NCBI GenBank assembly: GCA_010015655.1
Contig: ML976656.1
Location: 1,735,983-1,799,982 of the forward strand
Origin: Bimuria novae-zelandiae CBS 107.79
Lineage: Eukaryota; Ascomycota; Dothideomycetes; Pleosporales; Didymosphaeriaceae
Direction: 5' to 3'
Length of the DNA: 64,000 nucleotides
Shown here: positions 58,330 through 64,000 of the stretch, one piece after another
Position numbering within the stretch: position 1 is the first letter of the stretch
Layout: every line of letters starts with the position of its first letter
Position numbers and translations under genes: made by a program
The notes under the pieces: model-generated
Told to the model about the DNA's origin: nothing
What the model saw: the letters and a program-made list of their open reading frames with translations, nothing else
Database searches by the model: none

Positions 58330-61300
58330 GTAGTTATTATAATTATTATTATTAGAGCTAGTTTACAAGGTCCTTACGTATTACCTATCTATTAACTCGT
58401 ACGCGCAGCGAGTTTGTACTAATAAGAGTTTTTAAGGCTTTGTTTAGCGATGTTTTTGTTATAGCGTTAGCAGGGTTATCTTAGCTATTTACTTATCAAA
58501 CCTTAAATAACTCCCTTCTCTCATATAATCAACGTAAGGCTATAATATTAATTATTAGTCGTTTTTCCTTAGTCGTTCCTAGCTTGACAATACACTCATA
58601 CAGTAAGTATGAGTCCGTACAAACTACTAGGGGAGAGATAGCAGACTAAGCTGCTTTGTAACCATGGCAAGCGTCGAGGTAATAGAGTATACGAGGTTAA
58701 CGCCTCCTACCATTGCGTAGATTTCTAATATAAGTACGCTCCGGGTTACGCGTTTGCTCTTTATAGAGCTCTAGTAAATAAAATTATCGTAAATAATAAA
58801 CTCTGCGTTAGCAACATCTTCTATAGCTACTATAATTATATAGCTAATTTAGTTACTTAAATCTTTGTTGTTTGCGAAGGAGCCGTTAACGAAAATAAAG
58901 ACTTTAGCCTAAGCTAGGTTAAGTACCTTATAGGTGAGGCTATAATTAAGATTATTTAGTTGCCACTATAGGCGTTTATTTAACGCGTTAACGTCGTCGG
59001 CGGTAGACTCCTAAGTTTATATAGTAATAGAGAGGTTAAAAGTTGCCTCTAGTTAGTAGATGCTTGTAATGTAGGCGCCGCGAGCCCTCTGCTTAACATA
59101 CTATTATTAATAGTTAGCTAAGCTTACGTTAATAAGATAAATCTTCTTGCCCTAATCCTTTTATTATAGTAAGAGCTTGCTAGTGTGATTAATCGATAGG
59201 ACGTAGCTATTAAAAATTAATAAAGTAGTAGGTGTTAGCTTCTCCTTTAGCTTAGCTATAAATGTTAACTCCTTTTCCGCTAGGTTAGAGAAACGTTTAT
59301 CCGCAAGGATAAGTGTGTTGTTAGTCTATATGCCTACTATGCTAAAGGCGTCCTGAGTAGTGGTTATAAGTAGGCATAGATTATACGTTAAGGTCTCTAT
59401 ATAAAGCTTTTCCTTATAATAAGCGCTGTATGTTGCCCACTAATAGGTACTAGCTTTAGCTAGGCTGTATAGAGGCTTCTTAACTATTATGACTATGCTA
59501 GGTGGATACTGGTATTTAATTTCCTTAGGTAAGTAGGTAATAACTACTTAGTTAAGCTTTGTGCGTGACTATACGTATGCTTAAGTAATATCTTGTAGCC
59601 AGAGCGAGATCTTTCTATTTATTAATAGAACTCTATTACGTATAAGTAAAGGAGCAATAGCTAGTATAATTTGTTAACTAGCTCGCTAGATAGTTAGCGA
59701 TTAGGTGAGGATTATTACTTTACTGTCGTCTTAATAGTCTTGCACTACAAGACATAATTTCTTATATAGGGTAGTAGTAGTCTTGCCTTTAATTTCGCGT
59801 ACTAGTCGTAATTTAAAAATCTGTCCTTGGTGCTTACCAGGATGGTATTGTTTAAAGCGGAAGACTTTATTAGTAATAAGGCTATTAATTTCCTTATTAT
59901 CTAATAGCTTAAGTAGTTAATTAGGTGTAGTTATCTTTTGCTCTTAGCGCAGCTGTATAGCAAGTAGCCAGTTAGTATTCTCTTTATGTGTTATAAAGAC
60001 CTCTATTATGTGAGCTTCGTTAGGCGCTGCGTAGATAGTGTACGCTATAAGAGCCGTACGAGCTGTCCTATAAGGGTTCGCGCGGGCTATAGTGGCTTTA
60101 GGCTTATTCTTACTACTTTTAGGTTAGCTACGTTTTTATTAAGGGAGTTTAGAAGCTTGTTCTTAATACTAGTTAGTCCCACTAGTTTTGCTATCTTTAT
60201 CCTAATTATCGTCTCCGTTATCTGGCATATCTATTAGGTGGCTATTATCTTTATTATTAATCGCTAGTAGCGTGGCTGGTTCGTTATTTATCAGGGAGGT
60301 ATCCGTGTAGTATGGCTTAACAATCGTTAAGCGGAAATTTGTAGGGCCATGCGGTAGCTGTATTGTACAGGTCTTATTCGTTATAGTAATAAGCTTATAG
60401 GGGCCTATCTATCCATCCTTCTCGCGCCAAACGCGCACATTAGAGTTAATAGGCAGTATAGTTATTTTAAGTGTTATAAGTCTATTGCGCGTTGCTAGCG
60501 TATTATTAATTTAATGCGTCTCGTGTACCTATCGTACCTCTTTTATAGCCTTTTTAATAGCAGCAGCGCGTTAAGTAATTAATAGCGATAGGGGAGAGTC
60601 TTCTATTATTTATAGGTAAGCGCCGAAGACAAGGAGCGTAGGCACTAGGCTATTAAGACCTGCTATGTTATTAATAGCTTTAATAGCTATTTGCAAGATG
60701 AGCTACCTCTTTATTATTATAAGTAAATTAGCTTAGATAGTCTTAAAAGCACGTTATAATAGAGTATAGTACTGCTCTATCTTGCCTACGCTGTTATAAG
60801 CTTCTATAGGTACTTCTTTAATATTAATTAATAGTAACTTGGCAAGTTGCTTAAATTTAGTAAAAATAAAGTTCCTGCCAGCGTTATAGACAAGATACTT
60901 AGGTAGTTTAAGGTAGGTATTAATCTAGTAATACTGTAGAGCGTCCTAAGTGCTTATAGCTAATACATCTTTAAGGACGTAAGTAGCTTAAAAGGCGGTT
61001 GCGTCGTTAACTATATATAGGACAGGTTTTCTATTTAGGTATATAATATTAATAATTACCTTGTAGTTAAAGTTTAGGTCTAGTTCCTTAAGCTTAAATC
61101 TAAAGCGTCTAGGTGCTTTCTAATTTAGTTAGCACTATTAGCAGTACTTAACAAGCTTATTAATAAGCTTCTTATAGACGTTATTATGGCTAGCGCGAAT
61201 AAGCAAGTCGTAAAGCTAACAAGCTAATAGGTAGCTAAATTATTAGTAGAGCTAGCGTAGCTTAGTCTTTATAAGGTAGTAGCTAGCGGCTGCGGTGCGT

Positions 61301-63250
61301 TCAGGTTAATTTATAAGGAGCTATAGATAGCCCTATTTACGCATAACTAGGTGTAGCTAGTTACCCTAGACTAGTACGTTGCGCAGGTTATCATATCTAA
61401 CGCCTAGTCTATCTATATTGGCTAGATAGAGTAAGAATAGCGTATTAGTAAGTAGTACGTGGAACGTAACTTTACTAATTGCTGTATCGACGTGTAGGGT
61501 ACCTATAGATATAATTACCTAGCCTCTACTAAAGCGGATTTGGTGCTGCCTAGCCATTAAGGTATCTATTTGCAAGCTTATAGCTACGTATAGAGCAGTC
61601 GCTTATAGTTCTCTAGCTATTAAGACGCCTAAGGCTCTCGTGTTAGGCATAATGCCCTAAAAGACTTTTTTATTATATTAATCCTTAAACGTAAATACGG
61701 TGGCAGGCGTATTATCTATAGCCCTAAACGCGTTAATTCGTGTAGTTGCGTAGTATATAGCTTAGTTGTTTAGGTAGGCAATTATCTAATTGCTGTTAAT
61801 TATACTAGAGAACTTAGTAATAAACTAATCTCCCTTAGTTATTATTTTAGTAGCAAGCATTTACTAGGCCTTATTATTAATTTTAATACCTTTGTACTTA
61901 GTTAGAAAAGTGTAAAAATTAGCGACGTTAGGTTGCGCGTTATATAAGTAGGCTAACGCTGTCTAGCAAAATCTATTATAAGATTACTTACGCTCGTCCC
62001 TAGAGTGCTTTATTAACTAGTAGCTAGGCTTACTATAGATAAAGCATTTCTTCTAAGATTGCTATTACTTAGGTTACAGTAGCTATTAGAAGGGTAATTC
62101 TTAAGAGTTACCTTAATAGAGTCTATAATTATTAACGTCTTGCGACGAGAAGCGCGACGAGAATCTTTATAATCTATTACCTTAACCTCTTTATAAGCCT
62201 TTACCTTTATAGGTCCTATTAGTCTAGTACTGCTTATAGCCGTTTGCGTTAGGGTCGTTCTTATAGAAGTATTAGAGGTTATAGTAGTTCTAATACTCCT
62301 TATTAGTAGTATATTACGTTAGGCTTAGATTACGCGCCTTATGCAAGCGGGTGGCAGCGCTAATAAATAAGCGTAGAGTAGAGTAGAGGCCTTTAAAAGT
62401 AGGCGCTAGGGTAAAGAGGGCAAGGTTATAGTCCTTAATACTACTATACGTATTAAGTAGTTATTTACATAGCACGTTATTACCTTAGTAGTTATAGCCT
62501 AACCCGCGTTAAAGCTTTTAGAGCTTGTTAATAAGTAATTAAAGAGCATTAAGACAAGATTTATTAGGGTAGGCGCTAATTATACGTGCTAGCGTGATTA
62601 TTCTCCACTTGCTAAGGTATAATTAATAATTCTTCTTATTATAGAAGTAGCTCTTTGTTATACCTATTATTATCTTAAAATTATAGCCCTGACCCGCGAG
62701 GCAGTTATAGTAGTAGTTAGACGCTCTATCTTTTAGCATAATAGAAAAAGCTCGATCCTAGTATTACTTAGGTAGCCCTATCTTGCTATAATTATCTCGG
62801 AAGATTCTAAATTTAGTGTTAAACACGTTATATAGCTTACCTCTAAAGCACTTTTTATTATCGTATAGCTTGCAGAGGTCTATAATAAGTCGATGTGTGT
62901 TATTAAGACGTGTGGCGTCTGTAGGGCTTTCGTGCTGTAGATAGGGGTTGTACGTATTGTACTGATTTAGCTGCTGCGTAGAGGATAAAGGCGCGTTGTG
63001 CTGCTAATAAGGGGGCAGGTATGTGGTGGGCTACCATTTTAGTAGAGGTATAGGTTGGTAGACAGTGCGTGCTATTAGAGCTAGTTAAGGAAAAGTAAGG
63101 TGCGCAGAGGGTTATTAAGAAGATTACTATAATAAAGGCGTATCGTATAGAGGCGATGTCGCAAGATTTAGATTAAAGCGCGAGTTAAACCTCTTGTTTA
63201 TTTTAAGCTAGTAAGTAACCTCTTTATTAGTCTATTTATAATAGTTGCCC
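58330..63250 (-). pseudogene. Copia-E gag-pol
   Basis: Minus strand, right to left: gag (about 62600-63200) with an LI-FNTKFRIFRDN-like block, degraded knuckle KKCFIYSKPSY near 62030-62075, integrase about 60400-61900, RT with VLLINRKISLWLQDITQAYV at about 59575-59640, and RNase H with RVTRSVLILEIYAMVGGVNL (about 58700-58760), SSLGTTKEKRLIINIIALR (about 58540-58600) and DNPANAITKTSLNKALK (about 58420-58475). Same RT group as copia-I but clearly different in sequence. Stop-ridden; the RNase H end is the least damaged. Confidence 0.85.
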
Positions 63251-63385
63251 TGCAGCGCTTTTGCGATATTTATCCGATTATATGGCCTCTATCTATTGTG
63301 GATATGAGGCTGGAGCACTCTCTCTTTTGTACTATTCTAAATAGGGCTAGCGCTACAGCGGCACTTATTTAGAGCGTGTCGGCAA

Positions 63386-63478
63386 CTCATCTGACCTTGG
63401 GAATTACCTCGGCTAACCTTGGCACCTTCCTATATAGGTAAAGATGAGCTGGAAAAATCCTTCTCAAGGTCAGATGAG
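63386..63478. repeat. 14-bp perfect inverted repeat upstream of the terminal gene
   Basis: CTCATCTGACCTTG at 63386-63399 and its exact reverse complement CAAGGTCAGATGAG at 63465-63478, separated by 65 bp. It lies at the change from AT-rich copia-E to normal DNA and 130 bp before the next start codon. It may be a promoter palindrome or subterminal repeats of a DNA transposon. Confidence 0.7.
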
Positions 63479-63608
63479 GTTTTTTTCACAGTCGGGTCAT
63501 ATAAGCCCCTCCAACCTTATTTTAGGAGCATTTCCGATCGTTATTTGTTCGCGCTTGCGCTGTAAACACGTTTCGAACACGTTCTGAATACGTTCCTTGC
63601 GCGTTTCG

Positions 63609-64000
63609 ATGGAGTCTCTCGGTTCTGTGTTTATACCTGTCCCGATTCGTAGAGAAGTAGAATCCGATGACGATCCCGAGTTTACACTCGGAGATGAGTT
63701 TGCAAGGCCTGTTGAACCTATTGAAGATGCAGAAGTGCAACATGAGCAGGTAATTTTCATATCTAAACGAGTTTAAAACACGTTCTGAACATATTACAGC
63801 AACCTAGCCCGGAGTTCACATGCGGAAATAACCGAAAGGCTGCAATCACAGCTGCGCAAGTTGATATTGTAGCTGATATACCAATGTATCCCCCTAGTAA
63901 CCCAGAAGGTTATGCACTTATTGTTCCTATAACGACAGGATACAATGGGGAGGTACCAACTACCAAGGAAATACTCAAGCGGGCTCTACAGGTAGGAAGT
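63609..64000 (+). CDS. Spliced gene of unknown family, 5' part only
   Basis: Exon 1 63609-63749 (47 codons, begins MESLGSVFIPVPIRREVESD, acidic, low complexity), 50-bp intron 63750-63799 (GTAATT...TTACAG, branch-like TTCTGAAC), exon 2 63800-63991 (64 codons, contains IVADIPMYPPSNPEGYALIV and ends EILKRALQ), then a donor GTAGGAAGT at 63992 at the window end. Both exons are whole numbers of codons and unmutated. The segment PxxxPPSNPEGY...TxEILKRAL resembles the region that precedes the DNA-binding part of some fungal Mutator-like or similar transposases, but that is a weak impression. The inverted repeat upstream would fit such an element. The gene continues beyond the window. Confidence 0.6.

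Larger units (their letters stand above)
57769..63250 (-). mobile_element. Copia-E, 5'-end not found in window
   Basis: Minus-strand copia element with its 3' LTR at 57769-58242 and coding from about 58330 to 63250. Right end stops where composition becomes normal; no copy of the LTR follows, so the 5' LTR is either lost or lies beyond 64000. It abuts truncated gypsy-D on the left. Confidence 0.75.

Overview
The window reads as a chromosome segment of a filamentous ascomycete. Genes have short GT-AG introns (48-57 bp), the multicopy DNA is fungal Ty1/copia, Ty3/gypsy and pogo/Fot1 elements, and nearly every repeat shows repeat-induced point mutation (RIP): TpA-rich sequence, LTR pairs differing almost only by transitions, and reading frames broken by TAA/TAG where Gln or Trp codons are expected. 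A large AT-rich repeat block beside a normal-composition gene island is typical of Dothideomycetes such as Pleosporales; that assignment is inference.

Layout. 1-3534: 3' part of a lightly mutated copia element (copia-1, +) with its 3' LTR. 3535-12151: minus-strand gypsy-F (gag, zinc knuckle, protease), split by complete copia-2 (4918-10126, 5-bp target duplication). 12152-15570: minus-strand copia-H, split by a solo LTR with target duplication. 15640-17061: minus-strand pogo/Fot1 transposase relic. 17062-24525: gypsy-A (+), near full length, with an extra reading frame downstream of pol. 24526-27430: unassigned AT-rich DNA, a short GC-richer patch and a truncated minus-strand copia-G.

27430-36625 is the gene island. 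It holds a broken ADIPOR/Izh-type gene, an intact four-exon SMP + C2 lipid-transfer-type gene (-), a 2EXR/F-box-like gene (-), a divergent YAT-family amino-acid permease (+), and a broken SAT4/rhodopsin-type membrane protein gene cut off at the right edge. The three inner genes look functional. The two outermost are relics, as if the island were being eroded from both sides.

36625-63250 is a nested repeat block: a pogo transposase tail, then gypsy-B (-) interrupted by copia-C (39401-45500, itself hit by two solo LTRs) and by copia-I (-, 46618-52694, with an 809-base run of N). A solo LTR without target duplication joins gypsy-B to gypsy-D (-, with a convergent cysteine-rich reading frame on +). 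Copia-E (-, 57769 onward) follows. At 63250-64000 composition returns to normal and the first two exons of an unrecognised gene run off the window end, preceded by a 14-bp perfect inverted repeat.

No autonomous, intact mobile element and no clearly new multi-gene system is visible. The least familiar items are the gypsy-A/B accessory frame, the convergent gypsy-D frame and the truncated spliced gene at the right end. No tRNA, rRNA, CRISPR or telomeric repeat was seen.
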